11,841 bases of DNA, taken from NCBI GenBank assembly GCA_902773395.1, contig CACYEJ010000494.1, positions 1-11,841 on the forward strand, given 5' to 3'. Of this stretch, positions 1 through 5,892 are shown piece after piece. Each line of letters starts with the position of its first letter. The stretch's first letter is position 1. Position numbers and translations under genes: made by a program. The notes below the pieces were generated by a model. The model saw only the letters and a program-made list of their open reading frames with translations. It ran no database searches and was not told where the DNA came from. The stretch is from an uncultured Ruminococcus sp. (lineage in GTDB: Bacteria > Bacillota_A > Clostridia > Oscillospirales > Acutalibacteraceae).

Positions 1-74
1 ATATCACTTCCAACCGTCATTTCACCGCTCAGAAGATGATTTTTAATAATCTTTTGTGCGATTGTGTAACCCAT
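1..74 (-). CDS. Aconitase / isopropylmalate dehydratase large-subunit family, N-terminal fragment
   Basis: Only the first 24 codons lie in the window; the gene runs off the left edge. It begins MGYTIAQKI, followed by KNHLLSGEM. This resembles the N-terminus of clostridial-type aconitate hydratases and LeuC-like enzymes (the MGxTxxQKIxxxH pattern), which carry a 4Fe-4S cluster and isomerise citrate or isopropylmalate. A GGAGGA ribosome site sits 5-7 bases before the ATG at position 74 and fixes the start. A good promoter lies just upstream. The cluster-binding cysteines lie outside the window, so aconitase cannot be separated from the LeuC or homoaconitase branches. The family call comes from a short match recalled from memory. 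Confidence 0.6.
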   Translation of the reverse strand, partial: MGYTIAQKIIKNHLLSGEMTVGSD

Positions 75-114
75 AATGGATTCCTCCTTGATTCATATAT
101 AATATAACATTCTT

Positions 115-143
115 ATTATAACAAAAAGTCCTTCATTATTCAA
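115..143 (-). promoter_or_regulatory. Sigma-A promoter of the aconitase-family gene
   Basis: On the minus strand there is a TTGAAT -35 (138-143), a 17-base spacer and an exact TATAAT -10 (115-120). This leaves a leader of about 35 bases before the ATG at 74. Confidence 0.7.
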
Positions 144-184
144 ACAACAAATTGTTAATATTTTTAAAATTTCCGTAAATATTG

Positions 185-228
185 AAAAAAATTAAATCAA
201 AAGGGGAGGAAATAAAAGCCTCCCCTCT
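185..228 (-). terminator. Rho-independent terminator of the pRiA4b-domain gene
   Basis: The minus strand forms a perfect 7-bp GGGGAGG/CCTCCCC stem (203-209 with 219-225), extendable by A-U and G-U pairs, with a 9-base loop. It is followed by TTTTGATTTAATTTTTTT. It lies about 35 bases past the stop codon of the 574-aa gene. Confidence 0.85.
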
Positions 229-260
229 GTTATATTGCCACTAATGAAATACAATGACTA

Positions 261-1985
261 TTATTGTGGGAAAATTTCCGGATTAAAATCATCATAATCA
301 TCTTCATCATCGTAGTCCGGATATTGATCTGGTGACTCTCCTACAGATTTTATTATGGCGGTTTTGTCAACACGTTCGTCCAACACCTTTATAACCTTAC
401 ACTGGAAAACCCATTCATCGCCAAAATCAAAAAGATACTTAAACTGCTTTCCAGCAGTCAGACCAAGGTCGTCAAGAGTAACATCAGAAGAAAGATCTTC
501 ATCGTCTTCTCCGTTCCTTCTATCAACATAGCTATCCACAGGACTCCAGATTTTATTATCCATAAAAAACGCATGGAGATGATCATCGTCAAAATCAAAA
601 GCATAATTAATTGCATCGTGAAGTTCTTCCAGAGTAGAATCTCCTGAAATTTTGATATGACGATAACAGCCCTTATAAACAGAAACACTTATTACATAGG
701 TCATTGTTTTATTGTTTTTATTGATCTTTTTGCGTGTGCTGTTGAGATCAATCACTTTGTTCTTATTAGCAATGACACTGTTATTAACATAATCTATCAT
801 GTTGATGCTGTCCATTATATTTTTAGGAATATCCATGCCGGTACTTTCCAGCAAATCAATGAAATCATCCTTGCTCATTCCGCCTTGAGAAAAATCCAAC
901 ATGCCGTTTATAATCTTATCAACAATATCATCTGTGTCATCGGAATCATCGTCCTCGCTCAAAAGCTCCTCCTGAACCTGAACCATAAAATCAGAGGGCT
1001 CACTTTCGAACAAAACATCAATACCGAGCTTCTCACAAAACGGCTTGAAGAATTCACGAGTTTGATTATTGACAGCTACGATTTTTTCCGGACGGATTTC
1101 ATACTTAATAAGTGCAGTCAAAAAAGCATTCATAAGCTGATCTGGGTCTTTTTCAAAGTGAATAACCGACTCAATAGGGAGCAAGAAATTTGATATTGCA
1201 TTCACTGCAAATAAAACAACCGGAAGACAAGGTGCTTCGTCTTTTGCATCGTCATCTATCACAGGCTCTAATTCACGGACAATCTCACATTCAAAGCTGA
1301 GCTTTTGCTCGAACTTTTTGATACTTTCAATAGCAACCTCGTTCTCGCATTTAGGAACAAGAAATGCTCTGGGCTTGCGTTTCGGAAAATCGGTTTTTGC
1401 AACCTTAAAGCCGTCATCAATTCTTTCCAGCATTATAATCTTTTTGGTGCGTGAGGATACGCTCTTTAAACCAATGCTTTCCTTGCCCTTCCTCTCTACA
1501 AGCCTGTAAAGCTCCAAAGCGGCAGAAAGTGCCTCGTACAGATCATTAGCATCATTCTCATCGGTAATCTTCCAGGGAACATGGTAAGGTTCATACTTCA
1601 ATAATACTGGATACGAATTGTTTCCAGACAGCTTTGCTTTAAACTTCTTAGCATATTTTTTTATTAGCTCTGCCTCATCATCATCGACATACTCCTTATT
1701 TTCAAAGGAACACTGAATACAATTTTGAGTAATCATAATTTCACGCTGTTCATATTCGCTGTAGAAAAGTGACGACTCAAAAAGAAGCCTTAACAAAGAC
1801 TGTACTGCTTCCTCGCCAATATACATTGCAATCATTATTACCTGATTTGCTACACCGGTAATAGTAACATAGCCTATTCTGTTATTGGAAAGCTTCACAG
1901 CAAATATTTCTGATTCATGTATAACATTCCAAATTTTATTCTTTTTGAATTCAAAAGCCGCTTTATAAAGCTTATCATAATCCAT
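261..1985 (-). CDS. Multidomain protein with C-terminal pRiA4b ORF-3-like domain
   Basis: This is a 574-aa soluble protein of unknown function with no signal peptide or membrane segment. Residues about 428-560 match the plasmid pRiA4b ORF-3-like (IS1096-passenger, TnpR-like) family: LEELHDAINYAF, HLHAFF, then YLFDFGDEW near 517-525. The first ~150 residues and a middle part (about 200-340, containing LPVVLFAVNAISNFLLP) look like the small uncharacterised domains (DUF7309/DUF6930-type) often fused to it; those names are from memory. An acidic linker (DDDSDDTDD) and an acidic tail (DYDDEDDYDDF) flank the last domain. The start is the ATG at 1985, because GGAGG sits 8 bases before it; a TTG five codons upstream overlaps that site and is unlikely. 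It is transcribed alone, with its own promoter and terminator. Despite the IS1096 name, no transposase or inverted repeat is nearby. Confidence 0.85.
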   Translation of the reverse strand: MDYDKLYKAAFEFKKNKIWNVIHESEIFAVKLSNNRIGYVTITGVANQVIMIAMYIGEEAVQSLLRLLFESSLFYSEYEQREIMITQNCIQCSFENKEYVDDDEAELIKKYAKKFKAKLSGNNSYPVLLKYEPYHVPWKITDENDANDLYEALSAALELYRLVERKGKESIGLKSVSSRTKKIIMLERIDDGFKVAKTDFPKRKPRAFLVPKCENEVAIESIKKFEQKLSFECEIVRELEPVIDDDAKDEAPCLPVVLFAVNAISNFLLPIESVIHFEKDPDQLMNAFLTALIKYEIRPEKIVAVNNQTREFFKPFCEKLGIDVLFESEPSDFMVQVQEELLSEDDDSDDTDDIVDKIINGMLDFSQGGMSKDDFIDLLESTGMDIPKNIMDSINMIDYVNNSVIANKNKVIDLNSTRKKINKNNKTMTYVISVSVYKGCYRHIKISGDSTLEELHDAINYAFDFDDDHLHAFFMDNKIWSPVDSYVDRRNGEDDEDLSSDVTLDDLGLTAGKQFKYLFDFGDEWVFQCKVIKVLDERVDKTAIIKSVGESPDQYPDYDDEDDYDDFNPEIFPQ

Positions 1986-2017
1986 AAAATCGCCCTCCAA
2001 ATCTATTAATTATTGAT

Positions 2018-2046
2018 ATTATATCACAAATGAAACAGCTTTTCAA
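2018..2046 (-). promoter_or_regulatory. Promoter of the pRiA4b-domain gene
   Basis: The minus strand has TTGAAA (2041-2046), a 17-base spacer and TATAAT (2018-2023), with an extended -10 TG one base upstream of the hexamer (TGATATAAT). It predicts a short leader of about 25 bases before the GGAGG and ATG. Confidence 0.8.
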
Positions 2047-2117
2047 TAGGTATTTAAGTATAAATTATCAATTTTTGCAGTAACACAGTCAATAATTCTT
2101 TCTGTTACCACCATTTT

Positions 2118-2162
2118 AAGAATACAAAAAGAACGCCAACCTATAGCAAGTCAGCGTTCTTT
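2118..2162 (-). terminator. Terminator of the perR-rubrerythrin operon
   Basis: The minus strand has a 9-bp perfect stem, AAAGAACGC/GCGTTCTTT (2154-2162 with 2128-2136). It extends to about 13 bp through GCTGAC/GTTGGC with G-U wobbles, with a loop of about 9 bases. It is followed by TTTTGTATTCTT. It lies 28 bases past the rubrerythrin stop codon. Confidence 0.85.
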
Positions 2163-2189
2163 ATATCTGAGTAAAAACAAAATTATAAA

Positions 2190-2741
2190 TTATTCGCCAA
2201 AATATCTTTTTAACAATCCGGCAAAACCTGCACCGTGTCTTGCCTCGTCTTTTGCCATTTCATGAACAGTGTCGTGAATAGCATCATAGCCAAGAGCCTT
2301 TGCCCTCTTTGCAAGCTCAAATTTACCTGCACAAGCACCAGCTTCAGCATCTGCACGCATCTGAAGATTCTTCTTTGTTGACGGTGAAACGACCTCACCG
2401 AGAAGCTCAGCAAACTTAGCAGCGTGCTCAGCCTCTTCAAAAGCATACTTTGTGAAAGCAGCGGAAATCTCAGGATAGCCCTCACGATCAGCAGCTCTAG
2501 CCATTGCAAGATACATACCAACCTCGCTGCACTCGCCATTGAAATTGCTGAGAAGATCCTGATAAACGTCCGGCTCAACATTATCCTTGCCGCCCTCACC
2601 GATGATATGTACTGTAGCATATGAAGCCTCAGCCTCTACAAGGTTAAACTTTGAAGCGGGAGCCTTACAAATCGGACAGACCTCAGGAGCAGCGTCACCC
2701 TCATAAACATAACCGCATACTGAACATACATATTTTGCCAT
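2190..2741 (-). CDS. Reverse rubrerythrin (rubredoxin domain first), peroxide-scavenging
   Basis: This 183-aa cytoplasmic non-haem iron protein probably reduces hydrogen peroxide (and possibly O2) with electrons from NADH through rubredoxin-type partners. The N-terminus is a rubredoxin-like Fe(Cys)4 site: CSVCGY (C6, C9) and CPICK (C22, C25). The four-helix ferritin-like di-iron domain follows, with carboxylate ligands around E70/E73, the EEAEH motif (102-106) and DEARH (165-169). In classical rubrerythrin the rubredoxin domain is at the C-terminus, so the order here marks the 'reverse rubrerythrin' subgroup described in Clostridium acetobutylicum. Annotation pipelines often call this subgroup NADH peroxidase. 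AGGAGG lies 8 bases before the ATG. It follows perR by 67 bases with no terminator between, so co-transcription and peroxide induction are likely. Confidence 0.93.
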   Translation of the reverse strand: MAKYVCSVCGYVYEGDAAPEVCPICKAPASKFNLVEAEASYATVHIIGEGGKDNVEPDVYQDLLSNFNGECSEVGMYLAMARAADREGYPEISAAFTKYAFEEAEHAAKFAELLGEVVSPSTKKNLQMRADAEAGACAGKFELAKRAKALGYDAIHDTVHEMAKDEARHGAGFAGLLKRYFGE

Positions 2742-2808
2742 AATTAGTTCCTCCTAATATTTAATCATTAATTATATTTTCAGTCCATAAGGACACGAAT
2801 AACTTTTT

Positions 2809-3189
2809 TTAACACTGATCGCATATACCATAATACAACAAGGTAAATGAGTTTATCTCTTTTGCACCGTCTATGTGCAGCTCCTCAGTCAATGTCGGCA
2901 ACAGGCTATCCAGAAACACATCAATAACCCTACCGCATTTACTGCACACAAAATGAGAATGGGGCGACATCAAAGCATCGTAACGCTCACACCCGTCCAC
3001 AACAGCAACAGACCTTACCGTGCCGTTCTTCTCAAGCAGTTTAAGGTTCCTGTACACAGTACCCAAGCTGAGATCAGGATAATCTGATTTTAGGTTATTA
3101 TAAATCCATTCTGCGGAAGGATGCTCCTTTGTTGACAAAAGCAGCTCGTAAATTGCCTGCCTTTTTCTTGAATAGTTCTGCGTACTCAT
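2809..3189 (-). CDS. perR: PerR-type peroxide-sensing repressor (Fur family)
   Basis: This is a 126-aa winged-helix metalloregulator. The DNA-binding part holds AEWIYNNL and LGTVYRNLKLL (residues 26-52). The structural zinc site is CxxC (C82, C85) plus C123 and C126, the last being the final residue. By recalled alignment to Bacillus subtilis PerR, the regulatory metal ligands are H23, D71, H77, H79 and D90 (equivalent to H37, D85, H91, H93 and D104). An Asp rather than Glu at the D104 position separates peroxide-sensing PerR from iron-sensing Fur. The start is the ATG at 3189, preceded by GGAGA; an in-frame start 16 codons upstream has no ribosome site. It precedes a rubrerythrin, a standard PerR target. 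Two PerR-box-like palindromes in its own leader suggest autoregulation. Confidence 0.92.
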   Translation of the reverse strand: MSTQNYSRKRQAIYELLLSTKEHPSAEWIYNNLKSDYPDLSLGTVYRNLKLLEKNGTVRSVAVVDGCERYDALMSPHSHFVCSKCGRVIDVFLDSLLPTLTEELHIDGAKEINSFTLLYYGICDQC

Positions 3190-3198
3190 AATAATTAT
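3188..3198 (-). promoter_or_regulatory. Second PerR-box-like palindrome, overlapping the perR start codon
   Basis: The 11-base core ATAAT-N-ATTAT of the PerR box (consensus TTATAATNATTATAA, from B. subtilis) occurs exactly here and includes the first bases of the start codon. One of the four outer positions also matches, giving 12 of 15 by my count. It could act as a roadblock site. The sequence is AT-rich, so a chance match is possible. Confidence 0.4.
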
Positions 3199-3269
3199 TC
3201 TCCGTTTGCGTTTTTGATAATAAAAACTATGCCACACACTAATTATTGTTTACAACAAATAAGAAATCA

Positions 3270-3280
3270 ATAATTATTAT
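3270..3280 (-). promoter_or_regulatory. PerR-box-like operator just downstream of the perR transcription start
   Basis: This is an exact match to the ATAAT-N-ATTAT core of the PerR box, 10 bases inside the -10 hexamer and so at or just past the predicted start of transcription. The outer two bases on each side do not match. The position is ideal for repression of perR and rubrerythrin. Confidence 0.55.
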
Positions 3281-3290
3281 CTTTATTGTT

Positions 3291-3319
3291 ATTATATAAT
3301 ACAATTCCTGATTTGTAAA
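3291..3319 (-). promoter_or_regulatory. Promoter of the perR-rubrerythrin operon
   Basis: The minus strand has TTTACA (3314-3319), a 17-base spacer and exact TATAAT (3291-3296). The leader is about 95 bases. Confidence 0.8.
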
Positions 3320-3399
3320 GAGAAATTTAGTTTATTTTTAAATTTTTTTCTGTTTTGTCTGTAACTTATACTTTTTCCACTTGATCTCTGCTTTATAAA

Positions 3400-3441
3400 T
3401 AAAAAAATAAGCTTCCGAAGCGTTTAACTGCGGAAGCTTAT
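3400..3441 (-). terminator. Terminator of tRNA-Arg
   Basis: The minus strand has an 11-bp perfect stem ATAAGCTTCCG/CGGAAGCTTAT (3431-3441 with 3407-3417), followed by TTTTTTATTT. It starts 3 bases after the encoded CCA of the tRNA. Confidence 0.9.
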
Positions 3442-3443
3442 CT

Positions 3444-3520
3444 TGGCGCGCTGTAAGGGACTCGAACCCCTGACCTACTGGTTCGTAGCCAGTCACTCTA
3501 TCCAACTGAGCTAACAGCGC
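3444..3520 (-). tRNA. tRNA-Arg(ACG)
   Basis: This is a 77-base cloverleaf on the minus strand. The acceptor is GCGCTGT/ACAGCGC, the D arm is GCTC/GAGT, and the anticodon arm is ACTGG-CTACGAA-CCAGT with anticodon ACG. The T arm has loop TTCGAGT; the discriminator is G and CCA is encoded. A34 is normally deaminated to inosine by TadA, so one tRNA reads CGU, CGC and CGA. It has its own promoter and a terminator directly downstream. Confidence 0.96.
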
Positions 3521-3560
3521 ATTTTTTATTTTGTTTTTGCTCTCTCCTGAGTGCTTATAT

Positions 3561-3589
3561 ATAATAACACACTTTCAGAAAAAATGCAA
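3561..3589 (-). promoter_or_regulatory. Promoter of tRNA-Arg
   Basis: The minus strand has TTGCAT (3584-3589), a 17-base spacer and TATTAT (3561-3566). The predicted start is about 35 bases before the mature tRNA 5' end. Confidence 0.7.
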
Positions 3590-3669
3590 GCCTTTTTTTA
3601 AATTTTTTTAAAAAATTTTTTTATAGTTATAAAACAAACTTAAACACACTAATTTTTACAACAATCTAT

Positions 3670-3719
3670 AAAAATATAAAACGGTAAAGACACTCAATAT
3701 CCAACTAGTGTCTTTACCG
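3670..3719 (-). terminator. Terminator of the suf / small-protein operon
   Basis: The arms CGGTAAAGACACT (3682-3694) and AGTGTCTTTACCG (3707-3719) form a perfect 13-bp stem with a 12-base loop. On the minus strand it is followed by TTTTATATTTTTAT. It lies about 115 bases past the last stop codon, so the transcript would have a fairly long 3' end. Confidence 0.85.
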
Positions 3720-3833
3720 CTTGTTTTAAAAATTATATTTGTACATAAAATTCTAAGCTGTCATATATCTGACAACTGTTATTTTTCGTGATAGCAACTT
3801 ATTCGGAAATTATTGATATTATAGCATAATAAA

Positions 3834-4064
3834 TTAATTCATAAAACGCCACACTATATAAGGGTACTTTTCTCCCATTTCAATTATATGCTGCTCATAA
3901 ACATAAACCTGTTCCTCGGTTAAGTTTTCACCGTCATGATAGTATCCGTAGGAATCATAGTCGTAAGGACTGACATCGCCGTCTTTTAGAAGCTGCAAAA
4001 ACTCCTCTATTGTAAAAACGTCCATTAATAAGTTTTCGCTTTGAACCTCTTTTAGTGTTTTCAT
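3834..4064 (-). CDS. Small acidic hypothetical protein
   Basis: This 76-aa protein is not one I recognise. It is acidic and tyrosine-rich (SPYDYDSYGYYHDGENL near the middle). It has no cysteine, no signal peptide and no membrane segment, so it is probably cytoplasmic. The N-terminal half (TIEEFLQLLKDGDVSP) and the C-terminal half (LTEEQVYVYEQHII) look alpha-helical. GGAGC lies about 6 bases before the ATG, which is the only plausible start. It starts 54 bases after the SufB-like gene on the same strand, with no terminator between and a strong terminator after it. It is therefore probably the last gene of the suf transcript. No conserved ligand pattern suggests a direct Fe-S role. Confidence 0.65.
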   Translation of the reverse strand: MKTLKEVQSENLLMDVFTIEEFLQLLKDGDVSPYDYDSYGYYHDGENLTEEQVYVYEQHIIEMGEKYPYIVWRFMN

Positions 4065-4118
4065 TTTCTGCTCCAGCTCCGGTATATGTTATGAATTATT
4101 AAATATTTAAAAGTTGAA

Positions 4119-5045
4119 TTATTTTAAAAAACCGTTAATAATCTGCTCCTCTGCTTCTTGCTCGGTGAGTCCTAATGTCATAAGTTTGATAATCTGTTCT
4201 CCGGCAATCTTACCTATAGCTGCTTCATGAACTAACGCCGCATCCGTATTGTTGGCTTCAAGAGCAGGTACAGCCAGTATCCTTCCCTGATCCATTATAA
4301 TGGAATCACATTCCGAATGACCGGAGCAAGCATTATTTCCTATAAGCTTTGCGTCGAATTTCTGAAAAGAAGTATCTCTTGCCACAGAACGAGATACAAC
4401 ATCAGCACGGGAGCCTTCGCCATTCAGAGAAACCTCATAAGCACTTACAGCACTCTGCTCGCCGTGAGTCATTAGTCTTTCTCGAACAATCAATTTAGCT
4501 CCCTTTGAAAGCTCAGCAATTGTCTTACGGTCTGTATCATCTACGCCCTTGATTTGCACCATTTCCATTCCCATGTAGCTGTCATCTTCCATATAAACCT
4601 CGGTTACAGGATTAAGAATACGCTTTCCTGTACCGCTGCCTGAACCGTAATGCTTTTCAACATAACGTATATGTGAATTTTTACCAACAAAGAAACGATG
4701 TATACCATCGTGCTGTGAGTTATCAGGACCGCAGTTGTCAATACCGCAGCCGGCAACTATAACAACATCGGAATTTTCACCTATATAAAAATCATTATAA
4801 ACAAGCTCAGTAAGTCCGCTTTGAGTCATTACGACAGGGATATGAACGCTCTCATTTTTGGTGTTGGGCTTAATACGAATATCAAGACCGCTGCCGTTTT
4901 CCTTTGGAATAATTTCTATATTGGCAGTTGAACTTCTGCCGGCAGATTTTCCGTTAGCACGAATATTGTATGCACCCTCCGGAACGCTGTGGAGATCAGC
5001 AACCTCCTCCAGTAATCGCAGCTGTATCTCGTCAATTTTTAACAT
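4119..5045 (-). CDS. Short SufB/SufD-family Fe-S cluster assembly scaffold subunit
   Basis: This 308-aa protein is a beta-helix SUF core subunit expected to pair with the SufC ATPase next to it and to build and deliver Fe-S clusters in the cytoplasm. Family marks lie mainly in the C-terminal half: GEGSRADVVSRSVA, then CDSIIM (246-251), the VHEAAIGKI segment (272-280; VEHEATTSKI in SufB) and the closing IINGF motif. At 308 aa it is much shorter than SufB (about 470 aa) and resembles the single B-type subunit of minimal SufBC systems in archaea and clostridia. The usual sulfur-accepting Cys of SufB (C405 in E. coli) appears replaced in DQGRILAVP (252-260). Cysteines at 100, 105, 240 and 246 remain. 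The ATG overlaps the end of sufC by 7 bases, with GAGGGGG upstream, so the two are translationally coupled. No cysteine desulfurase is in the window. Confidence 0.88.
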   Translation of the reverse strand: MLKIDEIQLRLLEEVADLHSVPEGAYNIRANGKSAGRSSTANIEIIPKENGSGLDIRIKPNTKNESVHIPVVMTQSGLTELVYNDFYIGENSDVVIVAGCGIDNCGPDNSQHDGIHRFFVGKNSHIRYVEKHYGSGSGTGKRILNPVTEVYMEDDSYMGMEMVQIKGVDDTDRKTIAELSKGAKLIVRERLMTHGEQSAVSAYEVSLNGEGSRADVVSRSVARDTSFQKFDAKLIGNNACSGHSECDSIIMDQGRILAVPALEANNTDAALVHEAAIGKIAGEQIIKLMTLGLTEQEAEEQIINGFLK

Positions 5046-5794
5046 GTCGATACCCCCTCAGTGCTGTCTGAGATTTTTTTACATTCCTTGACGGCAGACG
5101 ATGTACCTATGAGCATAGGCAAAATCTCATCTCTTGTACCCTGATTTGTAAGATGACCATCTTTGAGGACAACAATCTCATCAGCGATATTCAAAATTCT
5201 CTCCTGATGTGAAATTATAAGAATAGAGCTTCCGTTTATGTTTTTTCTCATATTTTCAAATACCTTGATTAAATTTTTGAAGCTCCACAAATCTATGCCT
5301 GCTTCAGGCTCGTCAAAAAGTGACAGCTTTGAAGCTTTCGCCAAAACTGTAGCAATTTCTATTCTTTTCAATTCACCACCGGATAAACTTGCATTTACCT
5401 CTCTGTCAATATATTCTCTCGCACAAAGTCCAACCGCTGATAAGTATTCGCAGGCATCTGCTGCCGACATTTTCTTTCCGGCAGCAAGCCTTATCAGGTC
5501 AAGCACACGTATTCCTTTAAAACGTACCGGCTGCTGAAAAGCAAAGCCTATTCCCTGCCTTGCTCGTTCGGTAATCGACATCTCGGTAATATCCTCGCCA
5601 TTTAGTATAATTTTACCCGAAGTTGGCTTTTCAATTCCTGCAATCAATCTTGCAAGCGTAGATTTGCCTCCTCCGTTAGGACCGGTAATAACTACCAGCT
5701 TTTCATCGGGAATAGTAAGTGTGATATCACGTATAATATTTTTTTCCTGTCCATTGGAATTCACTTTAAAACAGACATTTTTTAGTTCCAACAT
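5039..5794 (-). CDS. sufC: SufC, Fe-S cluster assembly ABC ATPase
   Basis: This 251-aa cytoplasmic ABC-type ATPase drives conformational change in the SufB/D scaffold. All nucleotide-binding motifs are intact: Walker A GPNGGGKST (38-46), Q-loop FAFQQP (84-89), signature LSGGE (137-141), Walker B with catalytic Glu LSLFDE (157-162), D-loop GID (166-168) and switch His in ISHQ (H195). The FAFQQP and FDEPEAGIDL forms are typical of SufC rather than transporter ATPases, and the length is normal. The start is the ATG at 5794 with AGAGG 8 bases upstream; an in-frame GTG three codons earlier overlaps that site. It overlaps the SufB-like gene by 7 bases. It starts 98 bases after ldh on the same strand, separated by a hairpin lacking a U-tract. 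Confidence 0.95.
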   Translation of the reverse strand: MLELKNVCFKVNSNGQEKNIIRDITLTIPDEKLVVITGPNGGGKSTLARLIAGIEKPTSGKIILNGEDITEMSITERARQGIGFAFQQPVRFKGIRVLDLIRLAAGKKMSAADACEYLSAVGLCAREYIDREVNASLSGGELKRIEIATVLAKASKLSLFDEPEAGIDLWSFKNLIKVFENMRKNINGSSILIISHQERILNIADEIVVLKDGHLTNQGTRDEILPMLIGTSSAVKECKKISDSTEGVSTC

Positions 5795-5834
5795 ATTAAG
5801 CACCTCTTCTCTTTCTTGTATGTTGCATTGGTAT

Positions 5835-5862
5835 CGGGTGCAGCATAAACCAGCCGCACCCG
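5835..5862 (-). other. GC-rich hairpin between ldh and sufC
   Basis: The arms CGGGTGCGGC (5853-5862) and GCTGCACCCG (5835-5844), read on the minus strand, form a 10-bp stem with one G-U pair and an 8-base loop. What follows is ATACCAATGC, with no U-tract, so it does not look like an ordinary terminator. It may be an mRNA processing or stabilising element, or a weak pause. An additional 6-bp repeat, TTGAAC/GTTCAA (5863-5886), sits between it and the ldh stop. Confidence 0.55.
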
Positions 5863-5892
5863 TTTGAACAAATGACTTTAGTTCAATTAAAA

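Larger units (their letters stand above)
3521..3833. other. Intergenic region between tRNA-Arg and the suf operon
   Basis: This 313-base stretch has no gene that I can support. It contains the tRNA-Arg promoter near its left end, then an A/T-only tract at about 3593-3630 made of T7 and A5 runs. The terminator of the upstream minus-strand operon follows (3670-3719). The remaining ~110 bases (3721-3833) are AT-rich 3' leader sequence of that operon with no recognisable element. Confidence 0.7.

Noticed and set aside
657..1193. A 178-codon open frame on the plus strand, and a shorter one at 1318-1509
   Set aside because: Both are antisense to the 574-aa gene, have no ribosome site or family resemblance, and follow its codon pattern.
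261..1985. A mobile element suggested by the IS1096-passenger name of the pRiA4b domain
   Set aside because: There is no transposase, terminal inverted repeat or target duplication; the gene has its own promoter and terminator.
2080..2108. A GTAACA/TGTTAC inverted repeat upstream of the 574-aa gene promoter
   Set aside because: It has only 6-bp arms, lies between a terminator and a promoter, and shows no further symmetry.
2210..2620. A 136-codon open frame in another minus-strand frame of rubrerythrin
   Set aside because: It is a frame shadow; the overlapping rubrerythrin frame carries intact metal-binding motifs.
2771..2799. A separate promoter for rubrerythrin (TATAAT on the minus strand at 2771-2776)
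   Set aside because: The -10 is good but no acceptable -35 lies 16-18 bases upstream; co-transcription with perR is the simpler reading.
3593..3630. A/T-only tract with alternating T and A runs
   Set aside because: It is low-complexity sequence; the possible hairpins are A/T slippage pairs with no stable stem. It may raise tRNA promoter activity but cannot be called.
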